Source of the DNA: Cyanobacteria bacterium M_surface_10_m2_119
Lineage (GTDB): Bacteria > Cyanobacteriota > Cyanobacteriia > PCC-6307 > Cyanobiaceae
Reading direction: 5' to 3'
DNA length: 64,000 bases
Assembly: GCA_016882525.1 (NCBI GenBank)
Contig: VGPU01000007.1
Span: 1-64,000 of the forward strand
In this document: in pieces, positions 21,866-31,997 of the stretch
How positions within the stretch are numbered: position 1 is the first letter of the stretch
Layout: every line of letters begins with the position of its first letter
Position numbers and translations under genes: made by a program
Notes under the pieces: model-generated
What the model was told of the DNA's origin: nothing
The model's input: only the letters and a program-made list of their open reading frames with translations
The model's database searches: none

Positions 21866-22477
21866 TCAGGCCACCCCGGCCTGGGCCCGGAATCCGTTGA
21901 GCCGGTTCCCGGCCCGCTCCAACCCCAGGCGCTGAATCAGACCGACTCCCGCCTCCACCTCCGCGAGCACGTCGTTGAGCAGGGGCTGCTCGGCGCTGCT
22001 GAAACGCCCGAGCACATGGCCGATGGTGCGGGCCTTGCGCTCAGCCGGGTCGGTGGCTGGGGCACCGATGCCGATCCGCAGCCGCGGGAAGGCCTCGGTG
22101 CCGAGGTGGCTGATGGTGCTGCGCAGGCCGTTGTGCCCGCCAGCGCTGCCGGAGGCCCGCAGGCGCAGGCGGCCCAGGGGCAGATCCATGTCGTCAACCA
22201 GCACGAGCAGCTCAGTGGGCTGCAGGCCAAACCAGTCGAGGGCCGCCCGGATCGAGCGGCCGCTGTCATTCATGAAGGTCTGCGGCATCAGCAGGCGCAG
22301 CCGTCGCTCGCCCTCGCCCACTTCGGCCAGCAGGCCGTGAAGCTTGGACTGCTGGCGAAAACCAGTCCCGCCTTCGGCGGCCAGGCGCTCGGCAGCCATG
22401 AAGCCGACGTTGTGGCGGGTGGCCAGGTACTTCGGGCCGGGATTCCCCAGACCCACGACCAGCTTCAACGCAGCCAC
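21866..22477 (-). CDS. pth: Peptidyl-tRNA hydrolase
   Basis: KLVVGLGNPGPKYLATRHNVGF, LMPQTFMNDSG, LVLVDDMDLPLGRLRLRASGSAGGHNGLRSTI. Confidence 0.95.
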   Translation of the reverse strand: MAALKLVVGLGNPGPKYLATRHNVGFMAAERLAAEGGTGFRQQSKLHGLLAEVGEGERRLRLLMPQTFMNDSGRSIRAALDWFGLQPTELLVLVDDMDLPLGRLRLRASGSAGGHNGLRSTISHLGTEAFPRLRIGIGAPATDPAERKARTIGHVLGRFSSAEQPLLNDVLAEVEAGVGLIQRLGLERAGNRLNGFRAQAGVA

Positions 22478-22482
22478 GCTCC

Positions 22483-22821
22483 TCAGCCGGCCGGAGTGTC
22501 CGGCGGGAGCGACTCGGCATCCAGCGCCGGAGTAGCCGCAGCGGCTTCCTCGGAACTGGCTGCTGCCGTGACTTCCAGGCCACCCGCTGGCGCGGCCGGC
22601 CCCGAAGAGGAGACAAAACCGGCCGTTTCCGCAGAAGGGGCCTCGGCCGTGGCGATGGCCGAACGGAATTCCTTCTCGAATTCCGAGGACGCGGACTGGA
22701 ACCCCTTGAGGGTGCGCCCCAGGGTACGACCCAGCTCCGGCAGCCGCTTGGGACCGAAGACCAGCAGACCGATGGCGGCGATGACCGCCATCTCGGGAAG
22801 GCCGATGCCGAAGAAGTTCAT
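22483..22821 (-). CDS. tatA: Sec-independent protein translocase TatA-type
   Basis: MNFFGIGLPEMAVIAAIGLLVFGPKRLPELGRTLGRTLKGF. Confidence 0.92.
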   Translation of the reverse strand: MNFFGIGLPEMAVIAAIGLLVFGPKRLPELGRTLGRTLKGFQSASSEFEKEFRSAIATAEAPSAETAGFVSSSGPAAPAGGLEVTAAASSEEAAAATPALDAESLPPDTPAG

Positions 22822-22887
22822 GGAGTCAGAGGTACAGCGGGTCGGGGGACGGCTGTACCGCCTCGGGGACTGCCGAACCGGTGCCGA

Positions 22888-23088
22888 TCAGCCGGCGCCG
22901 TTCCAGTTGACGTTGATGCCTTCCAGCAGCAGGGACTGGTTGTAGAGCTGCAGGATCACCAGCAGGAAGACCAGGAAGAGGAGCATGAACACGCCCATCA
23001 CCGGAGTGGTTCCCCAACCGGGAACGACCTTGCCGTACTCGGAATTGAGCGGGCGCAGCAGGTCGCCGAGACGGGTGCGTTGAGCCAT
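22888..23088 (-). CDS. psbH: Photosystem II protein PsbH
   Basis: [62 protein letters not shown]. Confidence 0.96.
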   Translation of the reverse strand: MAQRTRLGDLLRPLNSEYGKVVPGWGTTPVMGVFMLLFLVFLLVILQLYNQSLLLEGINVNWNGAG

Positions 23089-23292
23089 GGCTGCCGGGGC
23101 CTCTCAGGCGTTGAATCGGTCGGATTACTGTAAGGGCCATCCCCGCTCTGGCGGGAGTCCCCTGTCGGGACTTGTGATGCAGGGTGATCGGACGTGTCAC
23201 CCGGGGGCCCGCCCCAAGCCCCCATCCCGACCGTCCCCGTCTCCAGACTCCCGTCCGGAACGCCCTTCCCGAACGCACCCTCCACCGAACCC

Positions 23293-23442
23293 ATGGATCC
23301 CAGCAGCACCGGCTCCCCTGCTCTCTCGGTGGCGATCGCGGTCCTGGCAGTGCTGCTCGGCCTGACGGGCATGGGGATCTACCTGGCCTTCGGCCCACCC
23401 TCCAAGGGCCTCACCGATCCGTTCGACGACCACGACGACTGA
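23293..23442 (+). CDS. psbN: PsbN, photosystem II assembly-related
   Basis: MDPSSTGSPALSVAIAVLAVLLGLTGMGIYLAFGPPSKGLTDPFDDHDD (FGPPSK.L.DPF...D signature); internal start within a longer listed ORF. Confidence 0.92.
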   Translation: MDPSSTGSPALSVAIAVLAVLLGLTGMGIYLAFGPPSKGLTDPFDDHDD

Positions 23443-23460
23443 GCCCCGATCCAACGACGC

Positions 23461-26451
23461 TCAGTCAGGCGCTCCGCCAACTGACCTGAGCTGCCAGCTG
23501 GCCAGCTGCCAGGGGCGCAGTTCCAGGAACCCATGGGAGGGAGCTGGCGGCATGCCGACCAGGCGCAGGGGCTGATCCAGCCCATCCAGCCGGTCCCCCA
23601 CCCGCCAGCAGGCCCCCAGGTCCACCTGCTGACGGCAGGGCGTGAGGTTGGCCAGGCTGATCACGGCCCCGCCGCCCCCAGGGGAGTTGCGGAGGCCGAG
23701 CAGCTCGACCCCCTCGGGAAGCGGGGGCAGACCTTGCTGCGGAGCCGCCGTCGGATCGGCATCGGCCCCGAACCGGTGCCGTCCGCCCCGGGGCCGGAGC
23801 CAGAGGGGATTGCGGAACGCCTGAGCCATCGAGGGAATCCCAGCCGGCCTCCAGCCCCCCCCACAGGGCAGGAGCGCCAGCCGCTGGCGCTGCCAGCCGT
23901 TATCGGCACCGGGATCAGGCCAGGTGGGGGCCCGCAGCAGCGACACCCCCAGGCGATCGGCCTGGGCCGATACCCCCTGGGGTCCATCCAGCAACACAGC
24001 CAGGCCTCCGGTGGCAGAGCAGGAGGCCAGCCAGCTGATGGCAGCCACCTCCCAGCGGGCCCGCTCCCTGGGGAGCAGGGCCGTGGCGGGCCGCTCCAGC
24101 ACCCCGCCGCTGGTGTCGGCAGCCCAGCGCTCGGCCAGCTGTCCCAGGGGCAGATCCAGCCGCAGCAGTTCGTGGCGCTGGCGCCAATCGACACTGAGAA
24201 TGAGGTCCAGCCAGGGACTGCCGGCCAGCAGACGCCCCTGCAACCGCACCGCACTGGCTCCGCAGACCCCTCGCCAGCTGAAGCTGGCACAGAGCGGACC
24301 GTGCTCCTGCCAGCGGGGTTCGCCCTGCCACTGCCAGGGGAGGGGATGGTCGCGGTAGTCAGCCGCCAGATCCCAGGCATCCCAGAACTCGCCGCGATCG
24401 GCATAGCGACACCAGTCGAGGGGGGCGGCCAACTGCGGCACACCCGCCCCATCCAGGAGCTGCTCCACACCGGCCGGCCCCAGCACGACCGTGAGTCGCC
24501 CATTGCCGGCCCGGTTGCCCTCGACCCACACGGCCCCCTCAGGAACAGGAGCGGGGCCCTCCCCGGCACCGCCCTGCCGCTCGAGGGCCAGGGCACGGAC
24601 GCCGGCCAGCGGGGGCAACTGCACCCAGGTGCCCCCGGCTCGGGCCGGCTGGGCGGGGAGCCGCCTACCGCCTGCCCACCAGGAGCCGCTGGGCAGGCGC
24701 AGCGTGCGCGGCATGGGCTGGAGCGGCTGCAGCTGGGCGACCCACCAGGCGCCAGGGTCCGCCCCGTCGCCCTCTCCAGCCCCCAGCCAGGCGCGCAGGG
24801 CCCGGTCGCGCTGCTGCCGGGCCTGGCGCCGGGCCGCGCGCCACTGGGGTTCGGCCTGCTCGAAGACCTCCGGCACGGAGGTGCCGGGAAGGATGTCGTG
24901 AAACTGCTGGAACAGCAGGGGCCGCCAGTCGGGCAATGGGGCGCTGGCGAGCCGCACGCCGGCCAGCACCTGAGCCAGCTCAGCCTCCCGCAGCAGGCGC
25001 TCCAGGCTGCGGTTGTGGCGCTTCTGATCCGGACGGCTGGTGGCACAGCCGCGATGCAGCTCCAGGTAGAGCTCGTCGCGCCATACCGGCAGCCGGGCCC
25101 CATGGGACTCCAGGCCCTCGAGGTAGGCGCGCAGGGGGCCGTGGCGCTGGGGGGCCGCGGCCGGATGGTCGGCCCAGAGGGCCAGCTGTTCCAGCATCTC
25201 GGCGGTGGGACCGCCGCCGTGATCCCCCACCCCGGGCAGCCAGAGCACCTCGGCCAGGCCCGTGGCCCCCTGCCAGGCCACCCGCTCCCGCTCCATCGCG
25301 ATCGGGTCGCCATCGGTGCCGATCGGCGCCGTCATCAGGGCCAGCACCTCGGCGCCGCAGCGGCTGCGCCAGCGGAACAGGCGATGGGGGAAGGGATTGG
25401 TGGCGTTCCAGGCCAGCTTGTGGGTGCAGAACCAGCGCACCCCGGTCGCCGCCGCCACCGCCGGCAGACCGGCCCCGAAACCGAAACTGTCCGGCAGCCA
25501 GGCGACGGTGTGAGCCAGGGCGGGGAAGCGGCGGCGGCTGTCGTGCTGGCCCAGCTGAAACTGGCGCAGCAGCGAGGCCGTGCTGATCAGCACGCAGTCG
25601 GTCTCCACCCAGGGACCGTTGATCGGCTCGACCTGCCCCGTGGCCACCGCTGCCTGCAGCCGCTTCCACAGCTCGGGGCGGTGCTGCTCGAGCCAGGCAT
25701 ACAGGGCCGGGGTGGAGTGGGCGAAGTGGAGCTGGGGAAAACGCCCGATCAGGTCGAGGGCGGAGGCAAAGGTGCGCTCGGCGGCCTGCCAGGTGTCGGC
25801 CACCGGCCAGAGCCAGGCCAGATCCAGATGGGCATGGCCGAGCACGTGAAAGCCGGCTCCGGCAGCTGGCTGATCAGCCAGGTCCGCGGCCCGGCGCAGG
25901 CCCACCAGCTCCCGCACCTGGCCGTTGAGCACCCCCAGGGGGTCGCGGGGATCCAGCGGTTCCAGCTCCACCCGGCTGGAGATCAGGGCGCCGTCGTCAT
26001 GGAGTGGACTGCGCAGCCGCAGGCGGAGCTCCAGAGCCTCTCCCTGCCACCAGCGCTCGGGCAGGGCCCAGCGGCAGGCCGTATCGAACAGGTCGCCGCG
26101 GTGCACCAGCGCCCCATCCACCCAGAGCTCCGCCGCATCCGCCCACCAGCGCAGGGCCAGCCGGGCCCTCAAGGCCGCCGGAACGGCCCCGGCGGCCTGC
26201 CAGGCCGGGGGACAGGGGAGGGTCAGCCGCAGGTCAATCCAGAGACCGCCCCGCGGCCAGATCACCAGACCGCGGGCGTACCAGTCGGGGCGATGGGTCG
26301 CGCCCCAGGGGTGACGGAGGGCCGGCGCCTGGTCGCCCGACGGCTGGCGGCAGTGCCAGAGAGGCCGCAGGTCCCAGGCCTCCTCCAGGGTCTCCGGGGT
26401 GGGAAACGTTTCAATTTGGTGAGAGTGCCCGGGCGCTGGGGCCTCAGTCAT
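23461..26451 (-). CDS. Glycoside hydrolase family 38 alpha-mannosidase
   Basis: VLGHAHLDLAWLWPVADTW, VAWLPDSFGFGAGLP, FCTHKLAWNATNPFPHRLFRWR, GVGDHGGGPT (GH38 signatures); ORF could extend upstream to 26538. Confidence 0.92.
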   Translation of the reverse strand: MTEAPAPGHSHQIETFPTPETLEEAWDLRPLWHCRQPSGDQAPALRHPWGATHRPDWYARGLVIWPRGGLWIDLRLTLPCPPAWQAAGAVPAALRARLALRWWADAAELWVDGALVHRGDLFDTACRWALPERWWQGEALELRLRLRSPLHDDGALISSRVELEPLDPRDPLGVLNGQVRELVGLRRAADLADQPAAGAGFHVLGHAHLDLAWLWPVADTWQAAERTFASALDLIGRFPQLHFAHSTPALYAWLEQHRPELWKRLQAAVATGQVEPINGPWVETDCVLISTASLLRQFQLGQHDSRRRFPALAHTVAWLPDSFGFGAGLPAVAAATGVRWFCTHKLAWNATNPFPHRLFRWRSRCGAEVLALMTAPIGTDGDPIAMERERVAWQGATGLAEVLWLPGVGDHGGGPTAEMLEQLALWADHPAAAPQRHGPLRAYLEGLESHGARLPVWRDELYLELHRGCATSRPDQKRHNRSLERLLREAELAQVLAGVRLASAPLPDWRPLLFQQFHDILPGTSVPEVFEQAEPQWRAARRQARQQRDRALRAWLGAGEGDGADPGAWWVAQLQPLQPMPRTLRLPSGSWWAGGRRLPAQPARAGGTWVQLPPLAGVRALALERQGGAGEGPAPVPEGAVWVEGNRAGNGRLTVVLGPAGVEQLLDGAGVPQLAAPLDWCRYADRGEFWDAWDLAADYRDHPLPWQWQGEPRWQEHGPLCASFSWRGVCGASAVRLQGRLLAGSPWLDLILSVDWRQRHELLRLDLPLGQLAERWAADTSGGVLERPATALLPRERARWEVAAISWLASCSATGGLAVLLDGPQGVSAQADRLGVSLLRAPTWPDPGADNGWQRQRLALLPCGGGWRPAGIPSMAQAFRNPLWLRPRGGRHRFGADADPTAAPQQGLPPLPEGVELLGLRNSPGGGGAVISLANLTPCRQQVDLGACWRVGDRLDGLDQPLRLVGMPPAPSHGFLELRPWQLASWQLRSVGGAPD

Positions 26452-26564
26452 CGTTGGATGGCCATCCAGGTCCCATAGGATGATGCCGCTGCCGCAGGGT
26501 CGACCAGGCCCTGGGAACGGCCCGTCACTCCCTGTCACCCGCCCGTCTCCCGCGAGACCGAACC

Positions 26565-26684
26565 ATGCTGGCTCTCAAGATCTCGGTTTATTCGGTCGTT
26601 TTCTTCTTCATCGGGATCTTTGTGTTTGGCTTCCTGGCCAGCGACCCCAGCCGCACCCCGAGCCGAAAGGACCTGGAAGACTGA
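26565..26684 (+). CDS. psbI: Photosystem II protein PsbI
   Basis: 39 aa [39 protein letters not shown], below the length cutoff of the supplied ORF track. Confidence 0.95.
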   Translation: MLALKISVYSVVFFFIGIFVFGFLASDPSRTPSRKDLED

Positions 26685-26745
26685 AGCCCGAACGCCAGGG
26701 CATTCCCTGCCATAGGGTTTGCGTCGCTTCAGTGGCCGCGTCGTG

Positions 26746-29112
26746 ATGCAACTGCCATCCAGCGGTCACTTGGCCCCCCTCTGTGGGCTGGCCTTGCTGC
26801 TGGCAGCTCAGGGTGGCTTGGGGCCCCGGGCCCTCGCCGATCCGGCTGCGAGCCTGGGGCCGACCCCATCCAGCGTTGCCGCGTCCCCGTTTCTGCTGAT
26901 CCGGGCGGATCGCCAGAGCGTTGATCGCGCTGCTGGGAAGGTGGTGGCCACCGGCAATGTGGAGGCCCGCTTTGAGGGTTGGCTGCTGCGGGCCGACCGG
27001 GTTGAGGTGCTCGAGCGCACCCGCACGGTCTATGCCAGCGGCCAGCTGAGGCTTTACCGGGGCGATCAGATGCTCCAGGCGAGCCGGCTGCGCTACAGCC
27101 AGCTCGAGGGGAGCGGGGAACTCGATGACGTCTATGGGGTTGTCGACCAGGAAGGCGTCAACCGGGACCTGACGCTCCTGCGCTCACCGCAGCAGGAAAG
27201 CGGGGCCGCCCCGGTGGAGCCAGAGGCCTCCGCCTTTGCCTGTCCGCCCCTGCAGAGCGATCCGGCCCAACGCCAGGTTGTGCATCTGGCGCCCCCGCGA
27301 CGGGAGGCACTGCCCACCATGCCGCCCCCCCCCGGCTGCCCTGGGGCGGATCCGGCGGGCCGACCGGTGAGCCTGCAGCAGGCCCTCACCGATGTGGCCC
27401 TGGGCCAGGCGCTGCCGCCCCTCGATGCCCCGGCTGCCCCCCAGGAGGTGTCCAGCAGCGGCGAACCGGTGCCGCAGCGGGTGGAGCGGGTGCGGTTCCG
27501 CCAGAGCGTCGACACCTCGATCAAGCTCGATCTGGTGGCGGTGATCGACAGCGACGAGGAGACCGACTCCGCCGGCGGCCGGCCGACGGGGGCCAGCGTG
27601 ATCCGCCGGCCCAAGCCGAGCCGGGGCAAGCTCAATCGCCTGCGCTTTCAGGCCACCCGGCTCACGGTGCGCGACAACCGCTGGACCGCCGCCCAGGTGG
27701 CCTTCACCAACGACCCGTTCACCCCCGCCCAGTCGTGGACGATCGGGTATCAGGTGGAAGCCCAGGTGGAAACCGACGGGATCACCCGCATCCGCGCCGG
27801 CCGCACCCGCATCCTGCTCAGCAATCGTGTCTCGGTGCCCGGCGTCAACCGGGCAGCGATCGGCGAGGAAGCCCTGCAGCTCACCCTCGACACCGACCAG
27901 CGCGATCGGGACGGCATCTTTCTGGGCTACAACCTCCCCCGCCTGCGCATCGGCGAGAAGGGCAAGCTGGAACTCCAGCCCCAGTTCCTGGTGCAGCGGG
28001 CGATCCAGGGACGCACCGACAGCTACACGGCCCCCGGCAAGAGCCTGGCGGGCCCCCGGGTGAATCAGGATCTCAAGGCGGGGGATCTGTTCGGCCTGGT
28101 GGCTGCCCTCGACGCCCCCCTGGGGCGGTTCCGCCTGAAGGCGGACACCAGCCTCTCCACCTTCAGCCCGGACAACCTGGCGGCGGGAACCCGCAGCATC
28201 GTCAACCTCGGCACACCCCTCGGGCTGCCGGCCCATGCCACCTCAGAAGCCCAGGTGTTCGGGGCCTACCGCGAGCGGGTCTACAACGGCAGCCTCGGAC
28301 TGCAGACCGTGGCCTATGCCTACGGCGGGCAGGCGGGAGGCACTCTCCAGTTCAATCCCGATCCCACGGATCCGGCTCTGGAAAGCCGCCGCACCCCCTA
28401 CCTGGGCCCCGTCGCTGTGGACTGGCGGGCCGTGGGAGGCAGTTACCGAGCCGCCCTGTTTCGCAGCGAAGACCTCGACAGCCAATGGCGCACCCGGTTC
28501 AATGCCGGCCTGCAGGGATCCCTGCGGCTCTGGGAAGCCCAACTGGATCCGGAACGGGAGAGCCTGCCTGCTCTGCTCTACTCACCCGTGCCGGTCCGAC
28601 CGGGACTGGCCCTCGATTACGGCCTGGCCACATCCCTGGCCCGCTACGAGGAGGGAGCCCGCCAGAACACCCTCACCCTCTATGGAGGGCCATCCTTCAC
28701 CCTGGGACGGTTCCGCAACCCCTGGCTGGATTACAGCCAGGTGGCCGTGCTCTTCGGCGGCACCCTCCGGGATGGCCTCAGCCCCTTCGGATTCGACCGG
28801 GCCGTCGATCTGCGCACCGTGAGCTTCCGCGCGGCCCAACAGCTTTACGGCCCCGTGGTGCTGGAGGCCGGCGCAACGGTGAATGTCGACAACAACTCCC
28901 GCTTCTACGGCGATGTGAGCTACTCCTACGTGGAGCTCAAGCTGCAGCAGCGCTCCTATGAGCTGGGGATCTACTACAGCCCCTATGACGGCATCGGTGG
29001 CATCCGGGTGAAGCTCAACGACTTCAGCTTCGGTGGCGGCGGCACCCCGTTCGTGCCCCGACCAGCCAGCGCATCACCGCAGTCCCCCCCGCGCCGATCC
29101 GGCCAATCCTGA
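26746..29112 (+). CDS. DUF3769 / OstA-LptD-like outer membrane protein
   Basis: LLIRADRQSVDRAAGKVVATGNVEARFEGWLLRADRVEVLERTRTVYASGQLRLYRG; C-terminal beta-rich region GIYYSPYDGIGGIRVKLNDFSFGG. TTG 26719 is an alternative start. Confidence 0.82.
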   Translation: MQLPSSGHLAPLCGLALLLAAQGGLGPRALADPAASLGPTPSSVAASPFLLIRADRQSVDRAAGKVVATGNVEARFEGWLLRADRVEVLERTRTVYASGQLRLYRGDQMLQASRLRYSQLEGSGELDDVYGVVDQEGVNRDLTLLRSPQQESGAAPVEPEASAFACPPLQSDPAQRQVVHLAPPRREALPTMPPPPGCPGADPAGRPVSLQQALTDVALGQALPPLDAPAAPQEVSSSGEPVPQRVERVRFRQSVDTSIKLDLVAVIDSDEETDSAGGRPTGASVIRRPKPSRGKLNRLRFQATRLTVRDNRWTAAQVAFTNDPFTPAQSWTIGYQVEAQVETDGITRIRAGRTRILLSNRVSVPGVNRAAIGEEALQLTLDTDQRDRDGIFLGYNLPRLRIGEKGKLELQPQFLVQRAIQGRTDSYTAPGKSLAGPRVNQDLKAGDLFGLVAALDAPLGRFRLKADTSLSTFSPDNLAAGTRSIVNLGTPLGLPAHATSEAQVFGAYRERVYNGSLGLQTVAYAYGGQAGGTLQFNPDPTDPALESRRTPYLGPVAVDWRAVGGSYRAALFRSEDLDSQWRTRFNAGLQGSLRLWEAQLDPERESLPALLYSPVPVRPGLALDYGLATSLARYEEGARQNTLTLYGGPSFTLGRFRNPWLDYSQVAVLFGGTLRDGLSPFGFDRAVDLRTVSFRAAQQLYGPVVLEAGATVNVDNNSRFYGDVSYSYVELKLQQRSYELGIYYSPYDGIGGIRVKLNDFSFGGGGTPFVPRPASASPQSPPRRSGQS

Positions 29113-29137
29113 GGTTGGCCGCAGCACGGCGCTTCAC

Positions 29138-29788
29138 TCAGCCGGCGACAAAGCCCGCCAGGTAGGGCAGGCGGGCTGCCGTAGCCCGCAGATCACCATC
29201 GTGGGCCAGCAGCTGGCCGGTTGCATCCCACTGGCCGCTCACCAGCATCTGGTGGGGGCCGGGATCGAGGTGCACCCGCCAGCGGTTGGCGCCCACGAAC
29301 TCGCTCTCGAGCTCCACCTCCAGGGCCTCCAGATCGAGCAGGAGCTCGGCGCCTGGGTCGGCGGCGATCGCCTCCTGCAGGGCCCGCACGGTGTCGGGCT
29401 CAGCGCTGAGACAGGGGATGCCCAGGGCCAGGCAGTTGCCGAAGAAGATCTCGGCGAAGCTCTCACCGATCAGGGCGCGGATGCCCCACCGCATCAGCGC
29501 CTGGGGGGCGTGTTCGCGGCTGGAACCACAGCCGAAGTTGCTGTTCACCACCAGCACCGAGGCCTCCCGGTGCGCATCGCGATCAAAGGGATGGGGACCC
29601 GCCGCAGCATTGGCCAGCTCGGTGCGGTCATCGGCGAAGGCACCTCGGGCCAGGTCGTCGAAGGTGACGCACTTGAGGAAACGGGCCGGAATGATCCGGT
29701 CGGTGTCGATGTCGGCCCCCACCACGGCCACGCCGCGGCCACGGTGCTGGCGGATCGGGCCGGAGGGGAAGGGGGCGGAGCTGGCCAT
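29138..29788 (-). CDS. leuD: 3-isopropylmalate dehydratase small subunit
   Basis: GADIDTDRIIPARFLK, VLVVNSNFGCGSSREHAPQALMRWGIRALIGESFAEIFFGNCLALGI. Confidence 0.95.
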   Translation of the reverse strand: MASSAPFPSGPIRQHRGRGVAVVGADIDTDRIIPARFLKCVTFDDLARGAFADDRTELANAAAGPHPFDRDAHREASVLVVNSNFGCGSSREHAPQALMRWGIRALIGESFAEIFFGNCLALGIPCLSAEPDTVRALQEAIAADPGAELLLDLEALEVELESEFVGANRWRVHLDPGPHQMLVSGQWDATGQLLAHDGDLRATAARLPYLAGFVAG

Positions 29789-29846
29789 GGCGGGGAAAGG
29801 GCAGAAACGATCCGGAACGGTGCTGGGGCGGGGGCAGGCAGGGCGC

Positions 29847-31256
29847 TCAGGCCTGCAGCAGCTCACGCACGTCGGTGACGCAGCCGGTGACCGCGGCGGC
29901 GGCCACCATCGCCGGGCTCATCAGCAGGGTGCGGCCGCTGGCGGAGCCCTGGCGGCCCTTGAAGTTGCGGTTGGAGGAGCTGGCGCTGATCTGGCGACCC
30001 TCCAGACGATCGGGGTTCATCGCCAGGCACATCGAGCAGCCGGGCTCGCGCCACTCGAAGCCCGCCGCCAGGAACACCTGGTCGAGCCCCTCGGCCTCGG
30101 CGGCGGCGGCCACCTGCTCGCTGCCCGGCACCACGAAGGCCTTGGTGCCGGGGGCCACCTGGCGACCCCGGGCCACCGCCGCCGCCGCCTGCAGGTCACT
30201 CAGACGGCCGTTGGTGCAGCTGCCGATGAAGCACACATCCACCGGCGTGCCGGCGATCGACGTGCCGGGCTGCAGATCCATGTAGCGGTAGGCCTCTTCG
30301 GCCAGGGGGCGCTCCTCCAAAGGCGTCTGCTCCAGGGTGGGCACCGCCTCATCCACGCCGATCCCCTGGCCGGGGGTGATGCCCCAGGTGACCGTGGGGG
30401 CGAGGGCCGCGGCATCGAAGCGCACCTCGTCGTCGAAGACGGCATCGGGGCCGCTGGCCAGGCTGCTCCACCAGGCCACGGCCCGCTCCCAGGCCTCGCC
30501 GCTGGGGGCGGCGGGGCGCCCCTGCAGGTAGGCGAAGGTGGTCTGGTCGGGGTTCACGTAGCCGCAGCGGGCACCGCCCTCGATCGCCATGTTGCAGAGG
30601 GTCATGCGCTCGTCCATCGAGAGCGCGTTGATCGCCGGGCCGGCGAACTCATAGGCGTAGCCCACGCCACCCTTCACCCCCAGGGTGCGGATCACGTGCA
30701 GCACCAGGTCCTTGGCGAACACGCCCGGCTGCAGCTGGCCGTCGACCCAGATTCGGCGCACCTTGAGCTTGTTCATCGACAGGCTCTGACTGGCCAGCAC
30801 GTCGCGCACCTGGCTGGTGCCGATGCCGAAGGCGATCGCGCCGAAGGCGCCGTGGGTGGAGGTGTGGGAGTCGCCGCAGGCGACGGTCATGCCCGGCTGG
30901 GTGAGGCCCAGCTCCGGGGCGATCACGTGCACGATCCCCTGGCGGCCGCTGCCGATGCCATGGAGGGTGATGGCGTGCTCAGCGCAGTTGGCCTCGAGGG
31001 TGGCCAGCATCTCCTCGGCGAGGGGATCGGCGAAGGGCCGCGCCTGGCTGGTGGTGGGCACGATGTGATCCACCGTGGCCACGGTGCGCTCGGGGTGGCG
31101 CACCGTGAGGCCGAGATCCTTCAGGGCCGCGAAGGCCTGGGGGCTCGTGACCTCGTGGATCAGGTGCAGACCGATGAACAGCTGAGTGGAGCCGCCCGGC
31201 AGCTCTGCCACGCGATGCAGATCCCAGACCTTGTCGTACAGCGTTGCCGCGCTCAC
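29847..31256 (-). CDS. leuC: 3-isopropylmalate dehydratase large subunit
   Basis: [69 protein letters not shown]. Confidence 0.97.
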   Translation of the reverse strand: MSAATLYDKVWDLHRVAELPGGSTQLFIGLHLIHEVTSPQAFAALKDLGLTVRHPERTVATVDHIVPTTSQARPFADPLAEEMLATLEANCAEHAITLHGIGSGRQGIVHVIAPELGLTQPGMTVACGDSHTSTHGAFGAIAFGIGTSQVRDVLASQSLSMNKLKVRRIWVDGQLQPGVFAKDLVLHVIRTLGVKGGVGYAYEFAGPAINALSMDERMTLCNMAIEGGARCGYVNPDQTTFAYLQGRPAAPSGEAWERAVAWWSSLASGPDAVFDDEVRFDAAALAPTVTWGITPGQGIGVDEAVPTLEQTPLEERPLAEEAYRYMDLQPGTSIAGTPVDVCFIGSCTNGRLSDLQAAAAVARGRQVAPGTKAFVVPGSEQVAAAAEAEGLDQVFLAAGFEWREPGCSMCLAMNPDRLEGRQISASSSNRNFKGRQGSASGRTLLMSPAMVAAAAVTGCVTDVRELLQA

Positions 31257-31286
31257 CCCTGACCCTTTCTGACCCGAGCGCTCACC

Positions 31287-31766
31287 CTAAATCGGTGCGA
31301 TCACCGCCTCGGCCGCAATACGGTCGCGGCCCTGTTGCTTGGCGAGCGCCCGCTGGTGACGGCGCAGCTGGATCTGCACCTCCAGCCGTCGGACCAGCAG
31401 GGGCATGGGCAGTTCCCGCGACCAGACATCCGCCGCGCCGGCCTGCAGCAGCTCCGGGGCGCGATCCAGCTCGGAAGGGGGAATCAGCACCAGCACAGGG
31501 GTCTGGCGTCCACGCCGCTGGTCGGACTGCAACACGGGCGTGAGCCACTCCTCCTCCAGCAGCAGCCAGGCCTCGGGGTGGAGAAGCGCGAGGAGATCGG
31601 CCGCCCCCGACTCCTGAAGCGTCTGCCCAGGAGCCATGCAGGCGGGATCCACCCAGGCGACCTGAAGCCCCTGGGCCTGGAAACCAGCCAGCCAGGGGGT
31701 CGCCAGGGAGGGCTGGCTGGCAACGATCAGCAGGGTTGGAGCGAGGGCGGAGTTCAGCGGCTCCAT
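31287..31766 (-). CDS. Receiver-like (pseudo-receiver) protein
   Basis: MEPLNSALAPTLLIVASQPSLATPWLAGFQAQGLQVAWVD...PVLVLIPPSELDRAPELLQAGAADVWSRELPMPLLVRRLEVQIQLRR; receiver-like pattern without the acidic triad. Confidence 0.6.
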   Translation of the reverse strand: MEPLNSALAPTLLIVASQPSLATPWLAGFQAQGLQVAWVDPACMAPGQTLQESGAADLLALLHPEAWLLLEEEWLTPVLQSDQRRGRQTPVLVLIPPSELDRAPELLQAGAADVWSRELPMPLLVRRLEVQIQLRRHQRALAKQQGRDRIAAEAVIAPI

Positions 31767-31997
31767 GCTCCGGTCAGAGAGAGCTGTGGGCCAGGACGGC
31801 GCACCGACGGGGAGAAGGGGTCAGGAAAAGCCGGAGACGGGTAAGGCGTGGGGACAGGAAGCCACTTGCGCCCCCTGTCCAGAGACCGCATTTTCGCGAC
31901 GGTGCCGGCGACCGAGACTATCTGCGTCGCAGTTTGCGATCCAGCCCAGGGTGCGGGACAGGAGATCCATCGCGAACGGTGGACGATGCGGCATCCG

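Noticed and set aside
23533-26478. 981 aa plus-strand ORF
   Set aside because: Shadow of the GH38 mannosidase gene; Gly/Pro/Gln/His-rich with no recognisable domain.
26545-26558. Small hairpin GTCTC-CCGC-GAGAC just before psbI
   Set aside because: Five-base-pair stem only; common by chance in GC-rich DNA.
29286-31262. 658 aa plus-strand ORF opposite leuC/leuD
   Set aside because: Antisense to well-supported leuC and leuD.
31767-31997. Possible small RNA between cinA and the pseudo-receiver gene
   Set aside because: Only a 7-bp GGACAGG/CCTGTCC stem with a 15-nt loop and no promoter or T-tract that I could defend.
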